Below are positions 43,322 to 54,679 of a stretch of DNA of 64,000 bases, piece after piece. The DNA comes from Deltaproteobacteria bacterium (GTDB taxonomy: Bacteria; Myxococcota_A; Polyangia; Nannocystales; Nannocystaceae). Each line of letters starts with the position of its first letter. The first letter of the stretch is position 1. A program made the position numbers and the translations under genes. The notes below the pieces were generated by a model. It was not told the DNA's origin. It ran no database searches and worked only from the letters and a program-made list of their open reading frames with translations. The stretch spans positions 2,957,501 to 3,021,500 of the forward strand of contig JADJEE010000012.1 in NCBI GenBank assembly GCA_016709225.1. The letters are read 5' to 3'.

Positions 43322-44662
43322 TCACTCCCAGCAAGCGACGGTGCGGATCGGCGCGCGCATCTCGAAGTCGAGCTCGACCAGCTGCTCGGGCGGCGTCATG
43401 AACACGTCCTCGGGCCAGACCACGTCCCAGCACAGCGCGAAGTAGGCCGAGGCCTCGATCACGAGGTTGATGGAGTCCACCGATCCGGCCCACGACAATC
43501 CCTGGGAGCCGGGGATGCAGCCGCCGTTGGGCCCCGGGTTCGAGCACCCGGGTACCGGCGCCGACACGATCTCGCAGATGTTCTCGCGCGCGCGTGTGCG
43601 ACGGAACGTGATGTCTCGGCCGAACGGAAAGCACGAGAAGCTGCCGTTGGTCATGCGGATCGCGTCGACATCTTCGACCAGACCACCGTGGTGCTGGCCG
43701 GAGATCTGTGTGAAGTGGACGCCGTAGCCGAACTCCGCGTTGTTGCCGTCGAGCATTCCGCGGCGCACGATGCTGTCGGAGCTGGCCTCGATCTCGATGA
43801 GATCACCGGGCCGCGCGGTGTCGAGCGGGTTCTCGCAGGAGAAGTCCTCGAGCAACGCGCCGTCGCTCTCCGCCAGGCGCACGCAGGCGGCCTCGCCGGG
43901 GCCGCGGACGTCGTGGACCTCGATGAACGAGAGCTGCGCGCCGGGGGTGTTCTCGAGGTCGATACCGCTGGCGCCCCGCACTGCGCGAACGTGCTCCAAC
44001 ACGACGCGCTCGCTGTCGCTGCCGACCACGTTGGCCTGGTTGCTGTCGCCGTGCGGGCCGCTCGCGGGTGCGCCATCGTGGATGACCACGACGTTGCGGA
44101 CCTCGAGGTCGTGGGCGTCGCGGAACACCAGGCCGGGGTCGTCGCGGTGGTGCAGCTCGCAGTTGCGCACCACCACGCCCTCGAAGCCTTCGATGCTGAT
44201 CGCCGGCTCGCCGTCGCTGACGATCCGCAGGCCCTCGATGATCTGGCCGTCCGCGCTGGCGACGACCGGTGGGCTGTCGCGCAGGCCGTCGACGCAGGGA
44301 TCGACGGGGATGCCACCGGTGCTCGAGCCGCTGCTGACCTCACCGACCGTCGAGGTGCTGCCGTCGCCGGCGGTGCTCGAGGTCGCAGCGCCGCTCGGGT
44401 CGGTGCTCTCGCCCTCGGCCGTACCATCGGGCGGCACGCAGCGTCCGGCGTGCTCGCGCCGCGCGTGATCGCCATAGCGACGCTGCGATGCGCAGGCGTC
44501 GTCGCTGAAGCTGCACTCGCCCGAGGCTTCGCAGAACCCCGCGCGCCCGTCGAGGTGACACTGTGCGGCGTCGCTGCACGCGAACGTGCGGTGGCACGCG
44601 GGCAATGCCGCGAGGAGCACGATCGCGCCGGTTGCGCCCCATGCTCGATTCGAGTCGCGCAC
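43322..44662 (-). CDS. right-handed beta-helix lipoprotein
   Basis: This is a 446-residue lipoprotein starting at GTG 44662 (MRDSNRAWGATGAIVLLAALPAC); upstream in-frame codons would overlap the divergent gene. A Cys-rich stretch (CSDAAQCHLDGRAGFCEAS) and a Ser/Thr/Gly spacer precede a parallel beta-helix domain. There, short strands and Asn/Asp turns repeat about every 22 residues (IIEGLRIVSDG, VVVRNCELHHRDD, LEVRNVVVIHDG, VVLEHVRAVRG, FIEVHDVRG). Such right-handed helices occur in polysaccharide lyases and adhesins. No clear catalytic set was seen. It converges with the DUF1552 gene. Confidence 0.7.
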   Translation of the reverse strand: MRDSNRAWGATGAIVLLAALPACHRTFACSDAAQCHLDGRAGFCEASGECSFSDDACASQRRYGDHARREHAGRCVPPDGTAEGESTDPSGAATSSTAGDGSTSTVGEVSSGSSTGGIPVDPCVDGLRDSPPVVASADGQIIEGLRIVSDGEPAISIEGFEGVVVRNCELHHRDDPGLVFRDAHDLEVRNVVVIHDGAPASGPHGDSNQANVVGSDSERVVLEHVRAVRGASGIDLENTPGAQLSFIEVHDVRGPGEAACVRLAESDGALLEDFSCENPLDTARPGDLIEIEASSDSIVRRGMLDGNNAEFGYGVHFTQISGQHHGGLVEDVDAIRMTNGSFSCFPFGRDITFRRTRARENICEIVSAPVPGCSNPGPNGGCIPGSQGLSWAGSVDSINLVIEASAYFALCWDVVWPEDVFMTPPEQLVELDFEMRAPIRTVACWE

Positions 44663-44724
44663 CACCGTGCGCGATCGTAGGCCCGCGGCGGCCGCGGCTG
44701 TCAAGCGGGCGAGTGCTACGCTCC

Positions 44725-45315
44725 ATGGGGGTGGCCGAGGATCCGACGCAGACGCGACAGGTCGAGCCCCTGCCGGCGCAGCCGCGTATGGTCCACCTCG
44801 ACGTGCAACTCGAGGGTGCACCGTCGCGACGTGTCGCCGTCACGGGTGACGCGCTGGTGATTGGTCGCAGCCGCGAGTCGGATCTGCAGCTCGACGTCGA
44901 AGGGGTGTCGCGCAAACACGCGCGCATCAGTCGGACCGGCGATCGTGGCTACAACCTGGTCGACCTCGGTGCCAAGAACGGCACATTCCTCAACGGCGAG
45001 CGCGTGGACGTGGCGATGCTGCACCACGGCGATCGCATCCAGATCGCGACCGCGGAGCTCGTCGTGCGCTTCGACGACGTTGCGGCCCCGGCGATGGCCG
45101 CACCGGCGCGTCCGGTCCATGCGACCCTGTCGGCCCGTGAGTGGGAGGTCGCCGAGGCCGTGGCCGAGGGCCTGACGAACGCCGAGATCGCTGCCCGCCT
45201 CGGCATCAGTCGCCGCACCGTCGCCACGCACCTGGAGCGGATCTTCGAGCGACTCGAGCTGCATTCTCGTGCCGCACTTGCCCACTGCGTGGCGCTCGAG
45301 CGCGGCCGCGGTTGA
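44725..45315 (+). CDS. FHA-domain protein with LuxR-type helix-turn-helix
   Basis: This is a 196-residue soluble protein. Residues about 40-115 form a FHA domain with the phosphothreonine-binding set GRSRESD, SRKHARI and LGAKNGTFLNG. Residues about 133-190 form a LuxR/GerE-type DNA-binding domain (LSAREWEVAEAVAEGLTNAE, then RLGISRRTVATHLERIFERL). FHA domains bind phosphorylated Thr, so this looks like a transcription factor that responds to the Ser/Thr kinase encoded 8 bases downstream. The fusion places phospho-recognition and DNA binding in one short protein. The ATG at 44725 is used; the Shine-Dalgarno site is weak. Confidence 0.8.
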   Translation: MGVAEDPTQTRQVEPLPAQPRMVHLDVQLEGAPSRRVAVTGDALVIGRSRESDLQLDVEGVSRKHARISRTGDRGYNLVDLGAKNGTFLNGERVDVAMLHHGDRIQIATAELVVRFDDVAAPAMAAPARPVHATLSAREWEVAEAVAEGLTNAEIAARLGISRRTVATHLERIFERLELHSRAALAHCVALERGRG

Positions 45316-45323
45316 TCCCACCG

Positions 45324-46829
45324 ATGCCGGTGCATACGATCGTCGACGTGCCCGAGCTGGCCGACGACCGCGATCACGCGACGCCCGCCACGTCGCTGCG
45401 CACGCTCGGCAAGTTCACGCTGGTCGAGCAGATCGGCGAGGGTGGGATGGCGCGGCTGTACCTGGCGCGCTCCCGCGGCATCGGCGGCTTCGAGAAGTTG
45501 GTGGTGGTCAAGCAGGTGCTGCCGCGGCTCGCCGACGATGCCGAGTTCGTCGAGCGGTTCCTGCAGGAGGCGCGGCTCAGCGCTTCGCTCGACCACCCCA
45601 ACATCGCCGCGGTCTACGAGGTCGGCAGCGATCCGTCGGGCTACTTCTATGCGATGGAGTACGTGCGGGGCCGCGACCTCTACAAGCTGCTGCGACGCGC
45701 CCGCGAGCTCGGGCATACGCTGCAGCTCGACGAGATCCTCGCGATCATCACGGCCCTGTGCGCCGGCCTGCACCACGCCCACATGCACGTCGGCGCCGAC
45801 GGGCGGCCGCTCGGCATCGTGCACCGCGACATTTCGCCGTCGAACGTGTTGCTCGGCTTCGAGGGCGCGGTGAAGCTGGCCGACTTCGGGGTCGCGAAGG
45901 TTCGCAGCGCGCAGATCTCGACCGAGGCCGGCACCCTGCGCGGCAAGATCGCGTACATGTCCCCCGAGCAGTGCCGCGGGGAGCCGCTCGATCGTCGCAG
46001 CGACGTGTTCGCGGTGGGCGTGCTCCTGTGGGAGCTGTTGACCGGCCAGCGCATGCGTCGTGGCGACAGCGACATCGCGCTCGTGCGACAGATCGCCGAT
46101 GACGAGCCGCCTTCGCCGCGGCCGCTGCGACCGGATCTCCCGGTCGAGCTGGAGACGATCGTCATGCGGGCGCTCGCCCGCGAGCCTTCGCGACGTCACG
46201 GCAGTGCGCAGGCGCTGCAGCACGAGCTCGAGGCGTTCGCAGACGCGGCCCACCTGGTCGCCGCGCCGCGCACGGTGGCAGCGCTGATGCAGTCGTTGTT
46301 CGCGGCCGAGATCGAGCGCGAGACCACCGACGCCGAGCATGCACGCACGGTCGCGCTGCGCCGCGAAGCCGCCGAGGCGACCCCCGCGACCGCGACCGTG
46401 CCACCGCCGCGGGCGGGCGTCGACGCGGCGTCGTCGGTGCCCACGCCGGCGCCGACGCGTCGCTGGGGCGCGGTGCTGGCGGGCGTCGCCATCGCGGGGC
46501 TCGCGGGGCTCGCGGTCACGCTCGCGATGCGGCCGTCGGTGGAGCAGGCCACCGACGACGACGCCACCGATCGCGAGCGCCCGGTGCCGACACCGGCCGC
46601 GGTGCCGCTGCCGGTGCCGAGCCCAGTGGTGGCTCCGGCAGCGCCCGAGCTGGCATCGACGACGCGCGCTCCCACGGCGGCCGCCGAGCCGAGCGTGTCG
46701 CCGGCGGCCGCGCGAGCGTCCCGCACGCCTGCACCGCGTCGGACCAAGCGCAAGCCCACGCCGGCCGCTGCGCCCGAGCGCACCATCGATCTCGATGCAC
46801 CGCTGCCACCGGGCTCGGGCCGTCGATGA
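45324..46829 (+). CDS. transmembrane Ser/Thr protein kinase
   Basis: This is a 501-residue Hanks-type kinase. The kinase domain covers about 28-310 with IGEGGMARLYLAR, Lys63 in VVVKQVLP, HRDISPSN (Asp169), DFGVAK (Asp187) and AYMSPEQCRGEPLD. A membrane helix lies at about 382-402 and the Pro/Ala-rich external tail ends in a basic stretch (RRTKRKPTP). The ISPSN variant of the catalytic loop is frequent in myxobacterial kinases. It is 8 bases from the FHA-LuxR gene and overlaps the TPR gene by ATGA, so all three are likely co-expressed and form one phospho-signalling unit. Confidence 0.85.
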   Translation: MPVHTIVDVPELADDRDHATPATSLRTLGKFTLVEQIGEGGMARLYLARSRGIGGFEKLVVVKQVLPRLADDAEFVERFLQEARLSASLDHPNIAAVYEVGSDPSGYFYAMEYVRGRDLYKLLRRARELGHTLQLDEILAIITALCAGLHHAHMHVGADGRPLGIVHRDISPSNVLLGFEGAVKLADFGVAKVRSAQISTEAGTLRGKIAYMSPEQCRGEPLDRRSDVFAVGVLLWELLTGQRMRRGDSDIALVRQIADDEPPSPRPLRPDLPVELETIVMRALAREPSRRHGSAQALQHELEAFADAAHLVAAPRTVAALMQSLFAAEIERETTDAEHARTVALRREAAEATPATATVPPPRAGVDAASSVPTPAPTRRWGAVLAGVAIAGLAGLAVTLAMRPSVEQATDDDATDRERPVPTPAAVPLPVPSPVVAPAAPELASTTRAPTAAAEPSVSPAAARASRTPAPRRTKRKPTPAAAPERTIDLDAPLPPGSGRR

Positions 46830-47506
46830 ACTCGCGACGGGGGCTCGCGCTCTCATTGGCGCTCGCGTTGTCGTGGCCGACGCTCGCACGTGCCGAGCCC
46901 TCGAGCTCCGAGGCCGACACCGAGCTGCAGCGCGGACTCGCAGCGTATGCCGACGGCGAGTACGAGCAAGCGATCGCCCACTTCAAGCGATCGCACGCGC
47001 TGCGTGCCGATCCCAGCACGTTGTATGCGTGGGCGCAGGCCACTCGCAGCGTGGGCGACTGCGCGGCTGCGATCGATCTCTACCAGCGCTTCATCGATTC
47101 CGGCGCCGCGGGCGAGTCGCGCGAGGCGGCGGTGCAGAATCAACAGCGGTGTCGCGAGCAGCTTGCCGCCGAGCCCCGCGAGCCCGCGCCGCAGCCGGTC
47201 CCGCCGCCCGCGGTGACCTCGCCGCCTGCCGACACACCACCGCCCCAGCGGGTGCCCCGCGATCGCGTCGGGCCGGCGTTGCTGGGCAGCGGCGCCGCGC
47301 TGGTGGTGGTCGGCATCGCCCTCGTGATCGTCGGTGAGCAGCTGCGTCGTCGACAGCGCGCGACCCACGACTACGATCGCTTCGATCGGCTCGATGGCCC
47401 GATCGACGGCTTCTACGTCGGCGGCGGCGTCACGCTCGGCGTCGGTGCAGTGGTCGCGACCGTCGGTGGTGTCCGCCTGGCGCGTCGTCGCCGTGCCCGT
47501 CGGTGA
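46826..47506 (+). CDS. TPR protein with C-terminal double membrane helix
   Basis: This is a 226-residue protein coupled to the kinase by ATGA overlap. A signal peptide (LALSLALALSWPTLARA) precedes TPR-like repeats (LQRGLAAYADGEYEQAIAHF, ADPSTLYAWAQATRSVGDCA, AIDLYQRFIDSG). A Pro-rich linker follows, then two membrane helices (GPALLGSGAALVVVGIALVI and GGGVTLGVGAVVATVGGV) and a basic end. This layout is common next to myxobacterial Ser/Thr kinases. The periplasmic TPR part may bind peptides or envelope proteins and feed the kinase. That role is inferred. Confidence 0.75.
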   Translation: MNSRRGLALSLALALSWPTLARAEPSSSEADTELQRGLAAYADGEYEQAIAHFKRSHALRADPSTLYAWAQATRSVGDCAAAIDLYQRFIDSGAAGESREAAVQNQQRCREQLAAEPREPAPQPVPPPAVTSPPADTPPPQRVPRDRVGPALLGSGAALVVVGIALVIVGEQLRRRQRATHDYDRFDRLDGPIDGFYVGGGVTLGVGAVVATVGGVRLARRRRARR

Positions 47507-47681
47507 TGCGCTGGCCGGGTGTCGCGCGGTCGGCTGACACCGCGATGAAACTCGGCGTCTCGATCGGGTTCGCGGGGGGCTCTCGCGCTCTGTACGGGTC
47601 CCGAGGTGGGCCAGCTCGACGTCCGACCGTTGCTCGCGTCGGCTGTCATCGACAAACTCTGGGTGCAGGGGAACTCGATTG

Positions 47682-48176
47682 ATGGCCGAGCTTCGAGCGT
47701 TCGAACGTATTGCTGCAGTCGCGTTGGTCGCGGTCGCGACCGGCTGCGCACAGGGTCCGCAGCCCGATCTCTCGGTGATCCTCCACGTCGAGTCGCCGCG
47801 CTTCTACTGCGACAAGACCACGGTGGTGCCGCTCGGCGACGCCGGGCACGACGGCTATCGCTTCGACTGCGCTGCGACCGGGACCTCGCTGCAGCTCGAC
47901 TACGGCGATGGTGCGAGCTCCATGCGGTATATCGTGGCGATCACGGCCGACCTGCAGCCCGAGCGCGAGCTGTTGCTCGCCGCACAGCACGATCAGCTCG
48001 CCGCGCGTGGCTTGCCCGCGTGCGCCTCGGCGGCGGCGTTCGGCGATGCCGCAGGTGTGCAGAATCCGGTGCTGCGCATGGACGGCGAGCATCTCGCCCT
48101 CGGTGCGCATCCGCTCGAGCTGGCGTATCCCTGCGGCCACACCACGCTGGTGCTGGGGCTGCCGCTGCATCCGTGA
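47682..48176 (+). CDS. small lipoprotein of unknown function
   Basis: This is a 164-residue lipoprotein starting at ATG 47682 (a TTG at 47679 is possible), with the signal ending in AVATGC. The mature part has two Cys pairs (FYCDKTTV, FDCAATGT, LPACASAA, YPCGHTT) and a beta-rich pattern. No family was recognised. A 175-base gap separates it from the TPR gene. Confidence 0.6.
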   Translation: MAELRAFERIAAVALVAVATGCAQGPQPDLSVILHVESPRFYCDKTTVVPLGDAGHDGYRFDCAATGTSLQLDYGDGASSMRYIVAITADLQPERELLLAAQHDQLAARGLPACASAAAFGDAAGVQNPVLRMDGEHLALGAHPLELAYPCGHTTLVLGLPLHP

Positions 48177-48189
48177 GCGGCGCGCGCGG

Positions 48190-48603
48190 TCACGCGGGCT
48201 CGACGAAGGCCTGCTGCAGCGCGTCGGGGATCGCCGTCGGACGCCGCGTCGCGAGGTCGACGAAGGCCCACGTCGTGGACGCGCGCGCGAGCATGCGACC
48301 ATCGTCGCCCACGATCTCCGTGCAGCGCACGCACGAGACCCGCTTCCACGGCTCGACCCATGTGGTCACGCGGACACGCTCGTCTCGGCGGGCCGGCTGC
48401 AGGTAGTCGACCTCGTGACGCCGCACGACCCAGATCGCGCCGAGTCGTCGATAGGCCGCATGGTCCCAGCCACGCGCGTCGGAGTGGGCCCGCGCGACCT
48501 CCAGCACCCATCGCACGTACACCAGGTTCGAGACGTGATCGAGCTCGTCGATGTCGTCGTCGGCGGGCACGACCTCGATCGTGTGACGATGGGGGCGGGG
48601 CAC
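48190..48603 (-). CDS. acyl-CoA thioesterase, hotdog fold (4HBT/YbgC-like)
   Basis: This is a 137-residue single hotdog domain starting at GTG 48603. The conserved segment DIDELDHVSNLVYVRWVLEV, with the Asp at about 19-22, is typical of the YbgC/4-hydroxybenzoyl-CoA thioesterase family, where an Asp near this position acts in catalysis. VDYLQPARRDERVRVTTW and ARASTTWAFVDLATRRP also fit. These enzymes hydrolyse short- or medium-chain acyl-CoA or aromatic thioesters in the cytoplasm. The substrate is not readable. It converges with the lipoprotein gene before it, 13 bases away. Confidence 0.8.
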   Translation of the reverse strand: MPRPHRHTIEVVPADDDIDELDHVSNLVYVRWVLEVARAHSDARGWDHAAYRRLGAIWVVRRHEVDYLQPARRDERVRVTTWVEPWKRVSCVRCTEIVGDDGRMLARASTTWAFVDLATRRPTAIPDALQQAFVEPA

Positions 48604-48632
48604 GGCCTCGATGCTGCCACGGGCGGTCGGCC

Positions 48633-49589
48633 TCAGGGCCCGTGGGCGTCGACCACCGCGAAGAGATCGCCCTGGTCGTAGAAGTCGACCGCGAGCAGGT
48701 TCACCGGGTGCTGCCACTGGGCGTCGCAGGCCTCGAGCCGTGCGCCGAGCACATCGCTCGCGTTCGCGGCCGCGGCGCTCGACGCGTCGGGGAGATCGAG
48801 CTCCGTGCTGATCCAGTGGTTCACCAAGTACAGCCCGACGCCGGGCGTGCCGCGGTTCATCGCGCACGAGAGCTCGTCGAGTGCGTGGAAGGTGTACGGC
48901 GTGTCCCAGACCGTGTCCCACGCGTGGTGCAACCACGGTGGCGGTGGGCCGCCGTTCTCGGCCGTCACCAGCACGCGCGTGCCGGCGTCGACCAGCTCGC
49001 CGAGGGTGGGGAAGCCCGTGCCGTCGAGCTCGATCAGCTTGCCTTCGTGGCCCGAGGCCTGCCAGTCGGCCTCGATCGCGCCGGCGCCGGCGGTGTCCTC
49101 GTAGATGATGACGATGACCTCGCGCGGGTGCTCGTCGAGGAACTCGCCGATCTCGGCGATCGCATCGAGGTGGGCGAGCTTCGCGAGCGAGCAGGGCCCG
49201 TGACACAGCCACGTGCCGCCCTCGTACTCGGTGACGTCGAGCAGCAACCCGCGGATGCCATCGTCGAGCTGGCGTCGCAGGCCGTGCTCCTGGTTGCGAT
49301 TGAGGGCAGGGAAGCCATAGGCGGTCGCCGCGATCGAGTTGTGGGTGGCCGGCAGCAGGACCTCGTCGAGTCGTCGTGCGCAGGCGTCGACCCGCCCGTT
49401 GCACGCCAGCGCGCCGCCGGTGCTGTCGGCCGCGGTCGTATCGGTGCCCGGCGCCGCGGTCGAATCCGTGCTCGAGCTCGCCGCGCTCGAGGTGGCGGTG
49501 CTCGACGTGCCGGTGGTGCCAGACGTCGCGGCGCCACCGTCGGTGGCGCACGACGCCAGGGCCAGCGCGAACATCAGCAGGCGGTGCAC
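48633..49589 (-). CDS. PI-PLC X-domain lipoprotein
   Basis: This is a 318-residue lipoprotein starting at GTG 49589 (MHRLLMFALALASC, Cys14). A Thr/Ser/Ala-rich spacer is followed by a PI-specific phospholipase C X-type barrel. The catalytic His pair is visible as His83 in LLPATHNS and His130 in TWLCHGPC, with DDGIRGLLLDV between them and REVIVIIYED after. Bacterial PI-PLC-like enzymes cleave phosphatidylinositol or related glycophospholipids without calcium. Attachment to the outer membrane would suit predation or lipid scavenging, but that use is inferred. Confidence 0.75.
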   Translation of the reverse strand: MHRLLMFALALASCATDGGAATSGTTGTSSTATSSAASSSTDSTAAPGTDTTAADSTGGALACNGRVDACARRLDEVLLPATHNSIAATAYGFPALNRNQEHGLRRQLDDGIRGLLLDVTEYEGGTWLCHGPCSLAKLAHLDAIAEIGEFLDEHPREVIVIIYEDTAGAGAIEADWQASGHEGKLIELDGTGFPTLGELVDAGTRVLVTAENGGPPPPWLHHAWDTVWDTPYTFHALDELSCAMNRGTPGVGLYLVNHWISTELDLPDASSAAAANASDVLGARLEACDAQWQHPVNLLAVDFYDQGDLFAVVDAHGP

Positions 49590-49612
49590 GGGCTCCAGCG
49601 TAGCGCACGCCG

Positions 49613-50506
49613 TCACGGGTCGAGCGGGATCGGGGTCTCGAGCATCAGGACCTCGGCGTCGTCGTGGTAGAGCACGACCAGCACGCGCTCGCCCGCCGCG
49701 GCGGTGATCGGCAGGGTCTGCAGCGCGGTGGTGCACTCGGTGTCGGTCTGCAGGTCGTAGTAGCCCAGCTCGAAGCTGCCCGGTGACACCGACCACGGCA
49801 GCGCCACGCTGGTGGAGCCGACGTGCAGGCACGGCTGGCCGACCACCGCCAGCGCGCTCACCTGCGGGCCCTCGAGGTCGAACAGGTTGTAGGAGATGTG
49901 CAGCGTGGCCTGCGATGGATCGGCGTCGGCGATCTCGGTCTCGTCGAGCGTCTGCCATTGCAGCACCTCGTCGCGCGTGACGATGAGCGAGGCCTGCTCG
50001 CCCTCGGCGTCGAGCTCGCGGACCTCGAGGAAGATGCGATCGGGGCCGCTGACGTTGTCGAGCCGCCAGTTCGGCGTGTTCTGCGGCGCCTCACCGCTCG
50101 GCATCAGGACCATCTCGGGCCACTGCGAGAACGGATTGAGCGGCGCATCGAGGTAGTCGGAGACCTCGCCGAAGCCGATGTTCTCGGCGACGCGGACGGG
50201 CGCGCCGTCGACGTCGGCGACCCACGCATCGAAGCTCGCGTCGGGCACGGCATTGACGAAGCGTACGCGTGCGGCGGGTCCGAGCTCACCGTCGCCCGCG
50301 GTCGTGTCGCCGGCGCTCGCGCTGGCCGAGGCAGTCGCGCTGGCCGAGGCGGACGCGCTGCCCGAGGCGCTGGCGGTGCCCGAGGCGCTGGTCGTGCCGG
50401 TGTCGTCGGCGTCGGCGTCGTCGTCGCCGGGGCTGCATGCGACGAGCGTGACGAGCAGCGGCGCCGCGAGGTGCAGCGCTGCCAGGCGAAGGCTCAGGTG
50501 GGGCAT
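49613..50506 (-). CDS. DUF4397 lipoprotein
   Basis: This is a 297-residue lipoprotein (signal ending in LLVTLVAC). An Asp-rich then Ser/Ala repeat spacer (SASGSASASASATASA) leads to a DUF4397-type beta domain that begins VRFVNAVPDASFDAWV and includes VRVAENIGFGEVSDYL. DUF4397 domains are surface-exposed beta sandwiches of unknown role in many bacteria. The gene sits 24 bases upstream of the PI-PLC gene on the same strand, so they may be co-transcribed. Confidence 0.75.
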   Translation of the reverse strand: MPHLSLRLAALHLAAPLLVTLVACSPGDDDADADDTGTTSASGTASASGSASASASATASASASAGDTTAGDGELGPAARVRFVNAVPDASFDAWVADVDGAPVRVAENIGFGEVSDYLDAPLNPFSQWPEMVLMPSGEAPQNTPNWRLDNVSGPDRIFLEVRELDAEGEQASLIVTRDEVLQWQTLDETEIADADPSQATLHISYNLFDLEGPQVSALAVVGQPCLHVGSTSVALPWSVSPGSFELGYYDLQTDTECTTALQTLPITAAAGERVLVVLYHDDAEVLMLETPIPLDP

Positions 50507-50585
50507 GCCGTGGTGGTCCCGCGAGCGCCGGGTTTGATCACGGCGCGGCGGGTGCCTCGAGCGCGGGCGCCGGTGCGATCGCCCG

Positions 50586-52013
<1,428 letters not shown>

Positions 52014-52110
52014 GACGATGTCGGGCAGCCTGCCACGTGGGAGCCCAGCGCCCCAAAGAACGGGCCGATTTCGAGGGGCCCCCACCCGAAGGCGGGGGCC
52101 ATCACCGGCG

Positions 52111-53265
<1,155 letters not shown>

Positions 53266-53446
53266 CGCCCCCTGGTGTACCGCGAAGCGAGCGGGGCCAG
53301 GGCGCGCGCGGGGCCCCGCGCGTGGTGAGGAACCCGACTTGCGAGGGATCGCGCAGCAACGGCCGCGTGCACGCGATTGCGCGCCGCCCGAGGCGGACGT
53401 GCACGGACCCGCGGCGGCAGGGCGCGCGCGCGTCGCTGACGGCGCA

Positions 53447-54679
53447 TCACTCCCACAGCGAGGTCAGCTCGTCGTGGTGCGCGGCCGCGTCGTTGTAGCC
53501 GAGCTCGATCAGCTCGTTGACGTAGTTGGCCTCGAACAGCACGTAGCTGGCCAGGTCGCTCTCCGAGACCTCGTCGCTGGCGTTCACGACGTTGCGCAGC
53601 CAGCGGGCCATGACGCCCTTCTGCTCGCGGAGCCGCGTGCGACGGATGACGTCGAACGCGATCTCGCCGAGGTTGCGGCTCGGGCTGATGAGCACCACCT
53701 GCATCTCGAGGTAGGGCCGCGCGCGCCGACCCGTCATCTGCGCCGCCATGTTCTGCGCGAACTCGGGGCCGTAGAGCGCAGTGCCGGCGTGGACCATCTC
53801 GTTGGTGCGATGGATCCGCGCGAGGTCGGCCTCGAGCTTGTCGAGCATCAGCGCGTTCAACATCTTGCCGAGCATGAACACGGCGTTGGGATAGACGATG
53901 TTGCGTCGCTCGATGCGCGGCGTCTCCGGGGTCGGCGGGTTGTGGCGTAGGCCCACCACCAGCAGCCGCGTGGCACCCATGTGCATCGCGGGACGCACGG
54001 GCGTGTTCTGCCGCAGGCTGCCGTCGACGAACAGCGAGTTGCCGACCCGCACCGCCGGGAACAACACCGGAATCGCGGCCGATGCCAGCGCGTGGGCCGG
54101 CGTGATCGTGGTGTGCTGCACGACCTGACCGGGCACCGTGGGCCATTCGCTGCGATCGCCGTCGGCGGTCTGCACGAACACGGTGGTGATGCCGGTCTGC
54201 AGCTCGGTCGCGCTGCAGGCAAAGCCGTGCAGTGAGCCGTTGCGCAGGTTGGCCTGGATGCCCGCCCACGGGATCCGCGAGCGCACCACGTCCTCGATGT
54301 GCCGCGCGTCGATGAGGCCGCCCAGGGTTTGGCCGTGGTCGTCGCTCGGCAGGTTGCGGCCCAGCAGCACCTGCGGCAGCGATCGCATCTGTCGCCAGCC
54401 GAAGCGGTAGATGCGATCGAGATCGAGGTCGCTCCACACGCGCGCCAGCATGCGGCCCTGGGCGCGCGGTCGATCGGCGGTGGCGGCGAGGTAGGCCCCG
54501 TTGACGGCGCCCACGCTGCTGCCGGTGATGACGTGGAAGGGCCGTGCGAGGCGGAGTCGCTCACGAACGTAGCGGATCACGCCGACCTCGTAAGCCCCCC
54601 GTGCGCCGCCGCCCGAGAGCACCAACCCCACCCGCGGTTCGTCGTGGGGATGCGCGTCCGTGGCCTCGATGCCGCCCAC
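53447..54679 (-). CDS. patatin-like phospholipase
   Basis: This is a 410-residue protein of the patatin family with a Ser-Asp dyad. The oxyanion loop is LSGGGARGAYEVGVI (22-36), Ser55 lies in GSSVGAVNG and Asp219 in LFVDGSLRQNTP. The start is a GTG at 54679, one base short of the neighbouring gene's stop codon at 54680-54682, so the two are tightly packed. There is no obvious signal peptide. Patatin enzymes hydrolyse acyl chains from membrane lipids and some are secreted effectors. The ~140 residues after the dyad (RIHRTNEMVHAGTALYGPEF...) form an extra helical domain. Confidence 0.8.
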   Translation of the reverse strand: MGGIEATDAHPHDEPRVGLVLSGGGARGAYEVGVIRYVRERLRLARPFHVITGSSVGAVNGAYLAATADRPRAQGRMLARVWSDLDLDRIYRFGWRQMRSLPQVLLGRNLPSDDHGQTLGGLIDARHIEDVVRSRIPWAGIQANLRNGSLHGFACSATELQTGITTVFVQTADGDRSEWPTVPGQVVQHTTITPAHALASAAIPVLFPAVRVGNSLFVDGSLRQNTPVRPAMHMGATRLLVVGLRHNPPTPETPRIERRNIVYPNAVFMLGKMLNALMLDKLEADLARIHRTNEMVHAGTALYGPEFAQNMAAQMTGRRARPYLEMQVVLISPSRNLGEIAFDVIRRTRLREQKGVMARWLRNVVNASDEVSESDLASYVLFEANYVNELIELGYNDAAAHHDELTSLWE

